The notes: generated from the letters alone by a model not told the origin. Counted from the first letter of the stretch, positions 1-9,268 are shown. The stretch: 64,000 nt of DNA from Bacteroidota bacterium (GCA_037133915.1 JBAXND010000011.1:40872-104871), one strand, 5' to 3'. Numbers and translations are program-made.

Positions 1-1134
1 CTGCAACGCCGCCAGTAACGAGCGTTTCATGTTATTTATAACCTGATCGGCTTTTTCATTGTCTTTGAGTTTCTCGTAGATATCCCAGGCACAGCCCAGA
101 GTTGAATCGGCATCCACCAGAATATCTTTTCTTATACATTCCTGAAACGTGTTGTAAGCTTTGAGCACCGTGCTATCCAGACCTTCCGTTATTTTATCAT
201 CAAAACCTTTAAACGCGAGTGCGCCGGATGTTCCGCCACCGGAGGCTTCTTCGCGCCTCATCTGTGCAACTGTAGCAGTATCAACGTAGGAAATTACTGA
301 AGCCAAATCGCCGGCGATATAGGGATTCTGGACAAATTTGGTTTCGCGCGGAATATTCTGTGACAAGTAAATGAACAGTTCGGAAACCGTAACCTGACCA
401 TTATTATTCATGTCGGCAAGTCCTTTGATACCACGCAATAAATAATAAGTAAACACCCCACCGCCGGGTCCCCATTTTTTATCTTCATAAGAAAGTTCAC
501 CCGCCTGTGATGACAGAATTTTTGTAATATTTTGCCATTGTTCCTGCAGTGCAGAAGCAGTCATTTTTACGCCTTCCATCCCACCGGCAAGCTTACCTGA
601 GCGGCATGCGTCGGTAATAAGAATAACCTTGCATTTGTTTTTCTGTGCCAGCGTTACCAAATAATCCTGCAGGTAGTTCAGCCCAATTGTTCCGCCCGAC
701 ATGTAGGCCGCCTGCGGGGCGTCATATCCTAATAAAAAGCCATTTTGCCTGATTGTTTTTGTTTCCAGATCACCGTGTCCGGAGAAGTAAAAAATCACCT
801 CATCGCCTTCTTTAGAAATATCAACGAGGGCATCGAGTGCCGAATAAATGCGCGCGGCAGTAGCTTTATCATTCAGCAGCAGCATGATATTATTTGAATC
901 GACAGAACCGCCGGCGGGCGAAATCAGATAGCGATAAAACTGAAGTGCATCGGTATGTGCATACGTTAGCTTCTGGACATTCTTATAGTTCGAAATGCCA
1001 ATAATTATTGCTCTGGTAACACCGGTTGATGAAGAACCGTTGCTCACAATTTTAGTAATACCCTTTTCTTGCGCCACCATTGCAAACGGCAGCAGAAAAA
1101 TCATCACGATGAACACAGATATTTTTTTGAGCAT
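1..1134 (-). CDS. Secreted caspase-family (C14-like) protein with EF-hand-like loop, partial
   Basis: This frame opens with ATG at 1134 and stays open to the window edge, so only the first 378 residues are visible. Residues 1-22 look like a signal peptide ending Ala-Gln. The caspase fold is shown by the catalytic His120 in a Ser-Gly-His-Gly motif and Cys177 in Asp-Ala-Cys-Arg-Ser-Gly. Residues 241-252 form a 12-residue loop with Asp241, Asn243, Asn245, Gly246 and Glu252, the pattern of a calcium-binding EF-hand. Family knowledge: such clan CD proteases cleave after basic or acidic residues and often need calcium or self-processing. A periplasmic or surface location is inferred from the signal peptide. 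It is the last visible gene of a leftward run with HtrA and a second caspase, 36 bases after HtrA. Substrate and role are unknown. Confidence 0.85.
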   Translation of the reverse strand, partial: MLKKISVFIVMIFLLPFAMVAQEKGITKIVSNGSSSTGVTRAIIIGISNYKNVQKLTYAHTDALQFYRYLISPAGGSVDSNNIMLLLNDKATAARIYSALDALVDISKEGDEVIFYFSGHGDLETKTIRQNGFLLGYDAPQAAYMSGGTIGLNYLQDYLVTLAQKNKCKVILITDACRSGKLAGGMEGVKMTASALQEQWQNITKILSSQAGELSYEDKKWGPGGGVFTYYLLRGIKGLADMNNNGQVTVSELFIYLSQNIPRETKFVQNPYIAGDLASVISYVDTATVAQMRREEASGGGTSGALAFKGFDDKITEGLDSTVLKAYNTFQECIRKDILVDADSTLGCAWDIYEKLKDNEKADQVINNMKRSLLAALQ

Positions 1135-1170
1135 GGCAATAATTATTTAGAGTTCAAACACACCAAAATA

Positions 1171-2673
1171 CTAATACCAAAGAGCGACTTTCCATTTATT
1201 TTCATCATTTCCGGCAAAGGAAATCCGTTTAACATCGGGATCTTCTTTGTAGCGTCCTTCTCTGGAAAGATACAAATCCAGCGCGCCGAGCGATGCAGTG
1301 AGCCGAAGAGCCACACCTAAATCTCCCAGAGATTTTATGCGCCACATTGATTTAAATTTTTCCGAATCATAGCCGGCAGCTACGATCTGATATTTTCCGT
1401 ATGAAATATTTTCACCGCGGAGTCTGGTTCCTTTTTCGCCCTGCGCCATTTTGTCTTTTGCAGTATAATCGGTTTGTCCGAATTCGATATATACTTTGTC
1501 GTCCTGCGCTGAAAGTTTTACATTATCGGGTGTTTTTTCAATCGCATAGTACGCTATTGCCTGCGATTTCTGAGGGTTGAGTTCTTCAGTAACAAACTCC
1601 ACAACTTGTGTAGTAGCGCCATTTTTTAAAGTGAGCTTCACTTTGTCGCCGGGTTTCAGATTCTCAAATTCGCCAAGTGCTTCTTCAATTTTACGAATTT
1701 CAGTATTCCCGATTTTCACGACTTTATAACCCACATAATTTTTCAAAACGGCCTCAGCCGGAGAGCCAGGCAACACACCTGAAAGCACCGGAATGCTGTC
1801 GGTGAGCGACCATCCGTCACTTGAAAACAGCGCATCAACCGCATTGTAATCATACATTTGAGAAAGCTCAATGCCGATGTAAGCACGTTTTACGCGACCG
1901 TTATTAGCAATAATATTATCTACCAAACGACTGCTGAGGATTCCTTCGAGGGCAAAATTAATTTGCGGCTGCCAGAGCGATTCGCCTCCAACTTCCGCAA
2001 ACGCAATTTGCGAATTTATGCCGACTACCAGGCCTTTTTCATTGATTAGCGGACCGCCTGAGTTGCCCCAGATAACAGTGGCAGTACTTTGGATGAATCC
2101 GAATTTCCCGGTGATGCCATCGCGAACACGATTTTTAGCACTGACGATGCCATCGGAAACTGTGTAAGGATATTCGCCCAGAGGATTGCCTATAGCAAAA
2201 ACTTTTTCTCCGATACGGGGCTCTTTGGTTGAAAAAGCAACGGCTTTCACCTCAGCACCGGGAGTTTTCACAAATTCAAGGACGGCAATATCATAAAATG
2301 AATCGCCCCCAATAACTTTGCCTTCGTACTTCGTGCGGTCAATGGTATAGATAAAAACACTGCCCGCTGTTTCCGATGCATTTTCAATAACATGCGCATT
2401 GGTAATCACATATTTTTTTCCGTTCTTTTCAATCACGAAGCCCGAACCCGAACTTTTTGAACCAGTGAGATCGAGTATTTTTTCATATGCGATATCGGCT
2501 TCCTGCCCACGAAATCCGAGTATCTGCTTAGTGTCTTCCGTTTTTTCTACCGAAACCGTAACTACAGATGCAAGTACGTTCTCAAGAATATCGGACAACG
2601 TAAGCTGGGTTTGAGTGTAACCCGGAATCACCACTGTGAAAAGCAATGCAACTAGCACAAAAATCTTTTTCAT
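1171..2673 (-). CDS. HtrA/DegP-like S1C serine protease with PDZ domain
   Basis: A 500-residue secreted trypsin-fold protease. Residues 1-20 are a signal peptide. The catalytic triad is complete: His94 (Thr-Asn-Ala-His-Val), Asp128 (Tyr-Asp-Ile-Ala-Val-Leu) and Ser205 (Gly-Asn-Ser-Gly-Gly-Pro). A single PDZ-like region follows at about 260-370. The last ~130 residues are a beta-rich tail I do not recognise, not the second PDZ of classical DegP. Family role: degradation or sensing of misfolded envelope proteins. It lies 33 bases downstream of one caspase gene and 36 bases upstream of another, so the three are probably cotranscribed. Whether it activates or is activated by the caspases is inference only. 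Confidence 0.9.
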   Translation of the reverse strand: MKKIFVLVALLFTVVIPGYTQTQLTLSDILENVLASVVTVSVEKTEDTKQILGFRGQEADIAYEKILDLTGSKSSGSGFVIEKNGKKYVITNAHVIENASETAGSVFIYTIDRTKYEGKVIGGDSFYDIAVLEFVKTPGAEVKAVAFSTKEPRIGEKVFAIGNPLGEYPYTVSDGIVSAKNRVRDGITGKFGFIQSTATVIWGNSGGPLINEKGLVVGINSQIAFAEVGGESLWQPQINFALEGILSSRLVDNIIANNGRVKRAYIGIELSQMYDYNAVDALFSSDGWSLTDSIPVLSGVLPGSPAEAVLKNYVGYKVVKIGNTEIRKIEEALGEFENLKPGDKVKLTLKNGATTQVVEFVTEELNPQKSQAIAYYAIEKTPDNVKLSAQDDKVYIEFGQTDYTAKDKMAQGEKGTRLRGENISYGKYQIVAAGYDSEKFKSMWRIKSLGDLGVALRLTASLGALDLYLSREGRYKEDPDVKRISFAGNDENKWKVALWY

Positions 2674-2706
2674 AATCGTTATTGTTATTTTAAGGTTTAT
2701 CAGAAA

Positions 2707-4965
2707 TTATTTCTTCTCTTTACTTTTGAGTGAAAACTTTTGAAGCGTCCACGTAGCCGGAGTTGCGTTTGGAGTAATTCCGCGTGCGCCCGTCCCAACA
2801 TCGTTGATTAGATTATCGAGAGCACCGCCTCCACGTGTTCCTTCGCGTGTTACCACACCTTCACAGTTGAATGCCTGAAAATTATTGATGGGGTCATCGG
2901 TTGCAATCATAAAATAGCTGTCGATACCATATGGCTTTCCGATGGTGAAATTAATATTGCCCAAGGGAATTTCCGATTCATAATCATACACCTTGGTTGG
3001 TAATTTATTACCTTCATTACCTGTATTCTGCTCAGGAAAAATTTGTTGTGTCTTTCCGTCAACATCAATAGCAAACACGTATATATAGCGACTTTTGCCG
3101 TCCCACATTTTCAATTTTTCCTTGTTTGTAACCAATACCATTTTAAACTGTTCGCCGCCAATAACGGTTCCATCGGTGATGTAGGCATTTGTTGCCATAT
3201 TTTTCAGAGCGAGTGAAAACGGGAAGCTTCCGTCATTGGGCGGTCCGCTCAGGTTAAGCCATGCATTTATTTTACCAAGTCTCAGCGCAAAGAGTGAAAG
3301 CTGGTTGCCGATTTCACTAATGGAAGCCGCATCTTTAACTGCAAGCCAATCGGTTTTTACCGGTAATGTGGACTGGAACGCTGTGTCTTTAACAGTAAGG
3401 TTAGGCCTAATCCACGCGTACTTCACAACATTGTCAACGTATCGTCCCACCAGAATATAATTCGCGGCAAGTGCATCCTGAGTTATTTCGATTGCTGTGT
3501 TTGATGTACCTGCACCTATCTGGAGGCTTTTAATCAATTCCTGTGATGGGGGTAACTGAAGGTATACTAAGCCGCCTTTAGCTATTTTTTTTGAAACGGA
3601 TTCCGGGTTGGGATCTTTTCCAATCTCATCAATTTTACCATTTGGGCCGCACAGTTTCCACGAATTATTAAAGTACTGGATGATGTATGTTGGCGCTTGC
3701 TCCGTTGGGTCGGTTATCCATGTAAAATCTTTATTGTTGGCCAGTGCCGAAAGCTTTTGAGCTGTTTTCAATATGTCAGCATAAGTAAACGCACTGGAAG
3801 GAAACCAAACCTGCAGGTTGGGTGTGCTGGGGCTGCTCCAGACAACCACTTCAAAAAGATCGCCTGCCTTGATATTTGAAATATCGCCGCTTACCATCTT
3901 TGCTTTACTTTTTGAAAGTCCGCTTACCTCAGTAATCACAATTTTTTCCATCGGATTATTGGCGCCTGATTTTTTAAGTTCGCACTTTTCATTCAGTCCG
4001 ACTGCCCAACCACCCTGCAATTCAATGGTGCCATCACTGTTTGTTTTCATCACGGCCACCATTGTTTTTCCTTTGGTTACCGAAAGGTCTTCGCCAAATA
4101 ATCCCTGACTACGACGTTGCTGGTTACCGCCGATTACGGGCTCCTGAGTATTGCCGTTGGCCTGCATGATTGCTTTTATCCTCAGAAAAATAACCTCCGC
4201 CGCTTCATTAACCGACGAGGAACTCAATGCCTTGATAAGCGCAACCGTAAATGCGCCGTGAGGATTTCCATTATCATCTTTTGCTTCTTTGGCAAGCTGT
4301 TCGGGCTGTGCAGCAGATAATACAAGTGCACCGCGATCTTCAGGAAGCTGCGGACTTGAAGCATCTTTAGCATCTACTTCACTTCCGTTAATGTGGCGTG
4401 TTTTAGCAACATCTGGAACCGAATTGCCGCGCGCAATAGAACCGCTGTGACAGCTATCAAATATCAGCGTTAAAATGGCACCTTTATCAATAAGTTTATT
4501 GAAAATGGCAGCAAATTCTTTATCGCGAATATCAATCATATCGGCAGGAACAATGGTTTCATCGTACTTATCGCCGGATGCTTCAGTCGAAAGTGAATTA
4601 TAAACCTGTGAACCATGACCGGCATAGTAAATAAATATTATATCGCCTTTTTTGGCGTTATCTATAAGCTTTTGAAATTCGGCAATGAGCCGTTCACGTT
4701 TCGCATCCTGATTATAAACGGTTGTGATATTTTTCTCTTCAAAGCCAAAGCGTCCTTTTATTATTTCTTTTATAGCTTCAGCATCGTTCACACAACCATC
4801 CAGATTAGTCCATCCCCCGCGGGTACTTGCCAACTGAGGATCGGCCGGTTTATACATATCAATACCAATAATCAGGGCTGTTTTGGTTTGTGCTGTGGCA
4901 ACCTGCAGCCCGGCAAAACAAAGGGCAAGCACTATTATCGCTGAAAATGTTTTACTTCTTGTCAT
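2707..4965 (-). CDS. Secreted caspase-family protein with DUF4384-like C-terminus
   Basis: A 752-residue protein with a signal peptide at 1-26. The peptidase C14 domain covers about 27-300. The catalytic dyad is visible: His118 in Tyr-Ala-Gly-His-Gly and Cys172 in Asp-Ser-Cys-His-Ser-Gly, with conserved acidic residues near the first strand. The region around 590-720 resembles DUF4384, which often accompanies bacterial caspases and is thought to bind or sense something in the envelope. It is the first gene of the caspase-HtrA-caspase run; upstream is a 320-base gap where its promoter should lie. Probably a periplasmic cysteine protease. Substrate unknown. Confidence 0.88.
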   Translation of the reverse strand: MTRSKTFSAIIVLALCFAGLQVATAQTKTALIIGIDMYKPADPQLASTRGGWTNLDGCVNDAEAIKEIIKGRFGFEEKNITTVYNQDAKRERLIAEFQKLIDNAKKGDIIFIYYAGHGSQVYNSLSTEASGDKYDETIVPADMIDIRDKEFAAIFNKLIDKGAILTLIFDSCHSGSIARGNSVPDVAKTRHINGSEVDAKDASSPQLPEDRGALVLSAAQPEQLAKEAKDDNGNPHGAFTVALIKALSSSSVNEAAEVIFLRIKAIMQANGNTQEPVIGGNQQRRSQGLFGEDLSVTKGKTMVAVMKTNSDGTIELQGGWAVGLNEKCELKKSGANNPMEKIVITEVSGLSKSKAKMVSGDISNIKAGDLFEVVVWSSPSTPNLQVWFPSSAFTYADILKTAQKLSALANNKDFTWITDPTEQAPTYIIQYFNNSWKLCGPNGKIDEIGKDPNPESVSKKIAKGGLVYLQLPPSQELIKSLQIGAGTSNTAIEITQDALAANYILVGRYVDNVVKYAWIRPNLTVKDTAFQSTLPVKTDWLAVKDAASISEIGNQLSLFALRLGKINAWLNLSGPPNDGSFPFSLALKNMATNAYITDGTVIGGEQFKMVLVTNKEKLKMWDGKSRYIYVFAIDVDGKTQQIFPEQNTGNEGNKLPTKVYDYESEIPLGNINFTIGKPYGIDSYFMIATDDPINNFQAFNCEGVVTREGTRGGGALDNLINDVGTGARGITPNATPATWTLQKFSLKSKEKK

Positions 4966-5285
4966 GATTTCAGTAATTAGTTTATTAAATCAAATAAAAA
5001 CTCTTTTGACCTGAACTATATTTAATACAACTGTTCGGTAAAAAGTAACCTCACTGTGAAAGTTAACAAAAATATAAAAAAAAGACTGGGTAATCAAGTA
5101 TTGAAGGGAAAAGTATAATTAAAATACTCATCAACACAGCGAAAATACTGTTGTTTGCTTTGCTGTTGCAGAGTCGGGACTTTCAACTGTTAAATATCAG
5201 TCGTGCTTCAACAGTCACTTATGAGCATATGTTAAAAAGGCACGACCAAAACTGTCGTGCCTTTTTCCTGTTTAACAAAACCCTG
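4966..5285. other. Intergenic stretch of 320 bases
   Basis: This gap holds the terminator of the downstream small secreted gene near 5234-5266 and, towards 4966-5050, the AT-rich leader and presumed promoter of the caspase operon on the minus strand. I see no clear TAnnTTTG box there and no credible small gene on either strand. Confidence 0.5.
5234..5266 (-). terminator. Rho-independent terminator
   Basis: A perfect 13-base inverted repeat (5234-5246 with 5254-5266) around a 7-base loop. Read leftward it is a GC-rich stem flanked by A and T runs, 20 bases past the stop codon of the small secreted protein at 5286. Confidence 0.85.
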
Positions 5286-5702
5286 TTATTCCCACAAATT
5301 CCATGTGTATTCATACTGGCAATCGAAAGTTGTAGGTCCCCATGTATATGTTCCGCCCACAGATTTGCCGTAAGCTTTGGTAGAGCCGGGATAAGCATAG
5401 GTGTAAGCTGTGGCATAAGCAGCAATGGTTCCCATCCAGTCACCGTCGATGTAAATATCAACTGCATACGGTGTGTAATTATTAATGTAAACATAGCAGA
5501 GTTCTCCTCTTGCTTTTTCTTTCATTGGGGCCTTGCTGTCGCCCACCGGCTTTTCGGTTTTGATGTTTGCATCGGCGCCGCGCGATTTTTCGTAAACTTT
5601 GGCGTTTTCTTTGATTTCTTTTTTCACTTTTACCTGTGCCTGAACAGGAGCAAACAGTGAGCCGGCAAATGCAATGAGTGCAACTAAAACTAACTTTTTC
5701 AT
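5286..5702 (-). CDS. Small secreted protein, paralogue A
   Basis: 138 residues. Residues 1-22 form a signal peptide ending Val-Gln-Ala-Gln. A Lys/Glu-rich segment follows (about 23-65), then a compact aromatic-rich C-terminal domain (about 66-138) with many Tyr and Trp residues and one pair of Cys residues. I do not recognise the family. It differs from the gene at 5962 at about 10 of 138 residues, while their DNA differs at many synonymous sites, which points to an older duplication kept under purifying selection. It has its own terminator at 5234-5266, so it is probably transcribed alone. Probably a periplasmic or surface protein of unknown function. Confidence 0.8.
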   Translation of the reverse strand: MKKLVLVALIAFAGSLFAPVQAQVKVKKEIKENAKVYEKSRGADANIKTEKPVGDSKAPMKEKARGELCYVYINNYTPYAVDIYIDGDWMGTIAAYATAYTYAYPGSTKAYGKSVGGTYTWGPTTFDCQYEYTWNLWE

Positions 5703-5914
5703 ACTTCTTGGTTTTTGGTTAATAATTGTTTTATTTATCGATTTAAATTTTCAGGTGTTGATTTATTAGTAAATAATTCAACCCTGAAAAAGGTAACCGC
5801 ACATTTAAAAAAATATCAAATAAATTATGAATGCCCTAATTGGTGGTCATTTCAGTTAAACTAAAAAATCAAGAAAAATATTTCGGGTGCGTATTTTCAA
5901 AAACCAGACCAAAA

Positions 5915-5942
5915 AAAAACCGTCGCATAAGCGGCGGTTTTT
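5915..5942 (-). terminator. Rho-independent terminator
   Basis: A 12-base stem (5915-5926 with 5931-5942) with one G-U type pair and a 4-base loop, flanked by an A run that reads as a U run leftward. It follows the stop codon of the gene at 5962 by 19 bases. Confidence 0.85.
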
Positions 5943-5961
5943 ACAATTATTTTTACAACGT

Positions 5962-6378
5962 TTATTCCCAGAGATTCCAGGTATATTCGTAAGCACAATC
6001 GAAGGTGGTGGGTCCCCATGTATAGGTACCGCCAACTGATTTGCCATAAGCTTTTGTAGAGCCGGGATAAGCATAGGTATAAGCTGTTGAATATGCAGCT
6101 ATAGTTCCCATCCAGTCGCCGTCAATGTAGATATCAATTGCATATGGTGTGTAATTGTTAACATAGATATAGCAGAGTTCGCCTCTTGCTTTTTCTTTCA
6201 TGGGAGCTTTGGTGTCACCAACCGGCTTTTCTGATTTAATGTTTGCATCGGCGCCACGGGATTTTTCATAAACTTTCGCATTTTCTTTGATTTCTTTTTT
6301 CTGTTTCACCTGTGCTTGAACAGGGGCAAACAATGAACCTGCGAATGCGATCAGAGCAATTAAAATTAATTTTTTCAT
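5962..6378 (-). CDS. Small secreted protein, paralogue B
   Basis: 138 residues with a signal peptide (1-22), a charged linker and the same aromatic C-terminal domain as its neighbour at 5286. The differences are conservative (Val/Ile, Ser/Thr, Ala/Ser) apart from Val-to-Gln just after the signal peptide and Gln-to-Ala near the C-terminus. Both genes have similar sequence just upstream of the start (a G/T-rich block followed by GGTTAATA) and each has its own terminator, so the whole transcription unit was duplicated. Function unknown. A structural or adhesive envelope protein is possible but not shown. Confidence 0.8.
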   Translation of the reverse strand: MKKLILIALIAFAGSLFAPVQAQVKQKKEIKENAKVYEKSRGADANIKSEKPVGDTKAPMKEKARGELCYIYVNNYTPYAIDIYIDGDWMGTIAAYSTAYTYAYPGSTKAYGKSVGGTYTWGPTTFDCAYEYTWNLWE

Positions 6379-6963
6379 GTTGTTTAGGTTTTGGTTAATA
6401 GCTATTATTGAATTATTGATTGTTAAAATGATTGATAAAATTTACAATGCAAAGGTAAGCTGTCGAATTAAAAAAAATGCTTCAGGAGGCAAATATAATA
6501 ATTATTTGTTAACGCAAAAATTTGTTAATTACAAGAACCGGACAGTTTACATTATATGCTGATTTTTATATTATTCGCTAAAAAAAGAAATAACGCGGAT
6601 CAAAAATTCAAAGACAATCGTTATTATTTCATCACGAAAAACGCGAATGATATGGTAATCAGAAGGCTAACAAACTTATTACAAATAGCACAATCATTCT
6701 ACATACAAAACACAAAGCTGAATTCGCAATGTTTCGCATATGTTAATTTTAGACTTGTTAATGTGGTTTTCCTATTCATTTCATAAAAACATGATATAGT
6801 TCATCTTTAAAAAATTCTGCAAGGCTTCTTGCTAATTAAATCAAACATATTGGATAAAAAGGAGCATGAGAAGCACAAGAGATAGAAATCAATTCACACC
6901 TCAAAGCCTTCCCAAAACTTAGTAAAACACTAACTTTGTGCCGGACAAATAAAAAACCTTTTC
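6379..6963. other. AT-rich intergenic stretch of 585 bases
   Basis: This stretch lies between the divergent small secreted gene and TerC. It is very AT-rich and carries only short open frames with low-complexity translations, which I do not accept as genes. The TerC promoter candidate is at its right end (6931-6938). I see no RNA gene or repeat. Confidence 0.55.
6931..6938 (+). promoter_or_regulatory. Bacteroidota-type -7 box upstream of terC-like gene
   Basis: TAACTTTG matches the TAnnTTTG consensus of the Bacteroidota housekeeping sigma factor and ends 25 bases before the ATG at 6964. No clear TTTG -33 element is visible. Confidence 0.5.
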
Positions 6964-7707
6964 ATGTTTTACGAAATCCTTATCTCATTATTAACATTAG
7001 TCTCACTTGAAGTAGTTTTAGGTATTGACAATATTGTTTTCCTTTCTATTCTGTCGGGGAAGCTACCGGCACACCAACAAAAAAAAGCAAGACGATACGG
7101 CCTTGTTTTAGCTATGTTTCTGCGGCTTGGGTTGCTATCTGTTATTTCATTGGTGATGCAGCTTAAGTCAGATTTGTTCACAATTTTCGGACAGGGCATT
7201 TCGGGTAAGGATATCATATTAATTCTGGGCGGCTTATTTCTTCTGTACAAAAGCGCTACAGAAATCTATCACAAGATGGAAGGAAAAGATGCCGTTGCAC
7301 AAATGAAGTCGAGTCGTGCGGTTAGCTTTGCGAGCGTACTTGCGCAGATTCTCATAATGGATATGGTATTTTCTATTGATTCTATCGTAACTGCCATTGG
7401 AATGGCGAAGGTAGTATGGGTTATGTTTGCAGCCGTAGTCATTTCAGTAGTAATAATGTTGTTTGCGGCAGAACCCATCAGCAAATTTGTAAATACGCAT
7501 CCGGCCTTTAAAATGCTGGCATTGTCATTTCTTTTTCTCATTGGTTTTGCATTGCTTGGTGAAGGATTTGGACTCGAGATTCCGAAAGGCTACATTTATT
7601 TTTCAATGGCTTTTGCTTTGTTAGTAGACTTATTACAGATGCGGATGAATAAGAACCATCATCCGCAAATAAAACCGGATGGCAAAGAATCTGATTCAAA
7701 ATCGTGA
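6964..7707 (+). CDS. TerC family integral membrane protein
   Basis: 247 residues with about seven hydrophobic segments. The TerC signature is clear near the N-terminus, where an acidic Glu-Val-Val-Leu-Gly-Ile-Asp-Asn motif sits in the first membrane segments, and again around residue 140 (Met-Asp-Met-Val-Phe-Ser-Ile-Asp-Ser). These acidic residues are thought to bind metal. Family members are linked to tellurite resistance, manganese export (Alx/MntP-like) and cotranslational metalation of exported proteins. It sits alone on the plus strand with a promoter-like box 25 bases upstream. A metal export role is the best guess; the ion cannot be told from sequence. Confidence 0.9.
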   Translation: MFYEILISLLTLVSLEVVLGIDNIVFLSILSGKLPAHQQKKARRYGLVLAMFLRLGLLSVISLVMQLKSDLFTIFGQGISGKDIILILGGLFLLYKSATEIYHKMEGKDAVAQMKSSRAVSFASVLAQILIMDMVFSIDSIVTAIGMAKVVWVMFAAVVISVVIMLFAAEPISKFVNTHPAFKMLALSFLFLIGFALLGEGFGLEIPKGYIYFSMAFALLVDLLQMRMNKNHHPQIKPDGKESDSKS

Positions 7708-7941
7708 TGCAATAACCGCCAGAAGCGGTTAAATAACCGGCAGATTATTGCAGACAGATAAATAATTTATCGAATTCGGCTTGGAACAATCAAGATGTTC
7801 AAAATGCTTTTTCAGTGGCTTTGTGTATATTTGTGGATAATAAAAATTGAAAATCCAGTAGAATTAAAAACTGATACTCTCCGTTTCTAAAAAAATATTT
7901 TAAAATAGCGGGTACTTTTTAACCGCGAAACCTATACACCC

Positions 7942-8520
7942 ATGAATCAACTGAATGAAGAAAAGTTAATTGATGATTTCAGAAAGCATGACATCGGGTC
8001 GCTTAAATTTCTTTACCAGGAGTACCGTAAAGATTTTGTCAAGTGGGCATCTTTCAAATACACTATTGGTGAGGAAGAAGCTGCAGATGTTTATTCGGAT
8101 GCAGTTATCGATGTCTACCATAACATTGTAAACGGGAGATATCAGAAGTCAAGTAATGCATCCCTGAAGTCATATTTGTACGAGGTTGGTAAGAATAAAA
8201 TATTGAATATTCTGAATAAAAACAGGATCTCTGAAACACACTTAAAAATAATATACAGCCGGTCCGACAGTTCTTATAATCTTGAAACAGGCAAAAATGC
8301 CGAAATGGTGGAGAAAGTTAAAGAGCTGATGAACTTGATAGATCAGAAATGCAGAAAGGTACTAACACTTTATTATTTTCACAGCCTTTCAATGGATATG
8401 ATTGCGAAAGAAATGGATTTTAAAAATGATGATGTTGCAAAAAATAAAAAATTAAAATGTTTTAAACGACTGCAGGCATTAGTTTTTGAACGATTCAAAA
8501 GAACTGATTTTTTTGAATAA
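7942..8520 (+). CDS. ECF-type sigma-70 family RNA polymerase sigma factor
   Basis: 192 residues. Region 2 covers about 10-85 and region 4 about 130-180, with the helix-turn-helix part beginning at Leu-Ser-Met-Asp-Met-Ile-Ala. There is no region 1 or 3, as expected of an extracytoplasmic-function sigma factor. The next gene, 11 bases downstream, encodes a membrane protein with a cytoplasmic N-terminus and periplasmic TPRs, the layout of an anti-sigma partner in this phylum. The regulon is unknown. The nearby envelope protease operons are possible targets, but no shared promoter motif was established. Confidence 0.88.
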   Translation: MNQLNEEKLIDDFRKHDIGSLKFLYQEYRKDFVKWASFKYTIGEEEAADVYSDAVIDVYHNIVNGRYQKSSNASLKSYLYEVGKNKILNILNKNRISETHLKIIYSRSDSSYNLETGKNAEMVEKVKELMNLIDQKCRKVLTLYYFHSLSMDMIAKEMDFKNDDVAKNKKLKCFKRLQALVFERFKRTDFFE

Positions 8521-8531
8521 AACTACGGTTT

Positions 8532-9260
8532 ATGGAAATGGAACTACACGATATTTTTGATAATTTCATCGGCGGTAAAATGGACGCAGCCCAACATGCG
8601 GAATTTGAAGCACGACTGGAAGGTGACGAGCAGTTCAGGAAAGAGTATGTCCGTCATATCTGTATGGTCGAAGGAATAAGCCAGTATGAAAGAGAGCGCC
8701 TGAAACTATTTCTCGCCGGAAACAAGACGGACAGTAACGAAAAAAAAGGGGGACCAACACGTTCATTAAAAATTCTTTTTGCAATTGCAGCCGTGCTGTT
8801 CCTGTTGCTCATCCCCAGTTTTGTCATTTACAAAAATATTCGATTCCCGATAAGAATTTACAAACAGTTTTATTATGATGACCCCGGATTGCCAGTAGTA
8901 ATGGGCACTTCAAAAAATCACCTGCTTGACGAAGCCATGATTGAGTATAAGGATAAAAATTATACCGTTGCTCAGGCTAAACTTGAAAACATCGCTTCGC
9001 AAACACCGGCTACCGATACGCTCAATTATTATCTTGGCATATGTTACCTGCAGTCTAATCAATCAGAAAAAGCTATCAGCACGTTTATACAGATAACGAA
9101 TGTGGCATCGCCTTACTATTACTTATCAAAGTATTATACAGGTCTTGCATACATTAAATTGCGTGATTATTCTCAGGCTCAGGACGCTCTGACCGAAGTA
9201 TTGAAATGTGGTGATTGCTTTATTGCTTCGAAAGCCAAAGCACTGATAAAAGAATTATAG
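8532..9260 (+). CDS. Membrane-anchored TPR protein, probable anti-sigma partner
   Basis: 242 residues. An acidic N-terminal part of about 75 residues looks like the cytoplasmic portion of anti-sigma factors. A hydrophobic segment at about 83-105 spans the membrane. The remaining part (about 135-242) contains TPR-like helical repeats that would lie in the periplasm. It follows the ECF sigma gene by 11 bases and is closed by a strong terminator, so the pair forms one operon. The anti-sigma role is inferred from position and architecture; the ASD zinc motif is not present. Confidence 0.75.
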   Translation: MEMELHDIFDNFIGGKMDAAQHAEFEARLEGDEQFRKEYVRHICMVEGISQYERERLKLFLAGNKTDSNEKKGGPTRSLKILFAIAAVLFLLLIPSFVIYKNIRFPIRIYKQFYYDDPGLPVVMGTSKNHLLDEAMIEYKDKNYTVAQAKLENIASQTPATDTLNYYLGICYLQSNQSEKAISTFIQITNVASPYYYLSKYYTGLAYIKLRDYSQAQDALTEVLKCGDCFIASKAKALIKEL

Positions 9261-9268
9261 TTCTATAA

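Noticed and set aside
5151..5660. 169-residue plus-strand frame opposite the small secreted protein
   Set aside because: It is antisense to a gene with a clear signal peptide and paralogue; its translation is Cys/Phe-rich without a domain.
6377..6786. Two short plus-strand frames in the AT-rich gap
   Set aside because: Low-complexity translations rich in Asn, Lys and Ile with no motif; expected by chance in AT-rich DNA.
7714..7730. Inverted repeat AACCGC/GCGGTT after the TerC gene as terminator
   Set aside because: The stem is only six bases and no T run follows, so it is too weak to call.
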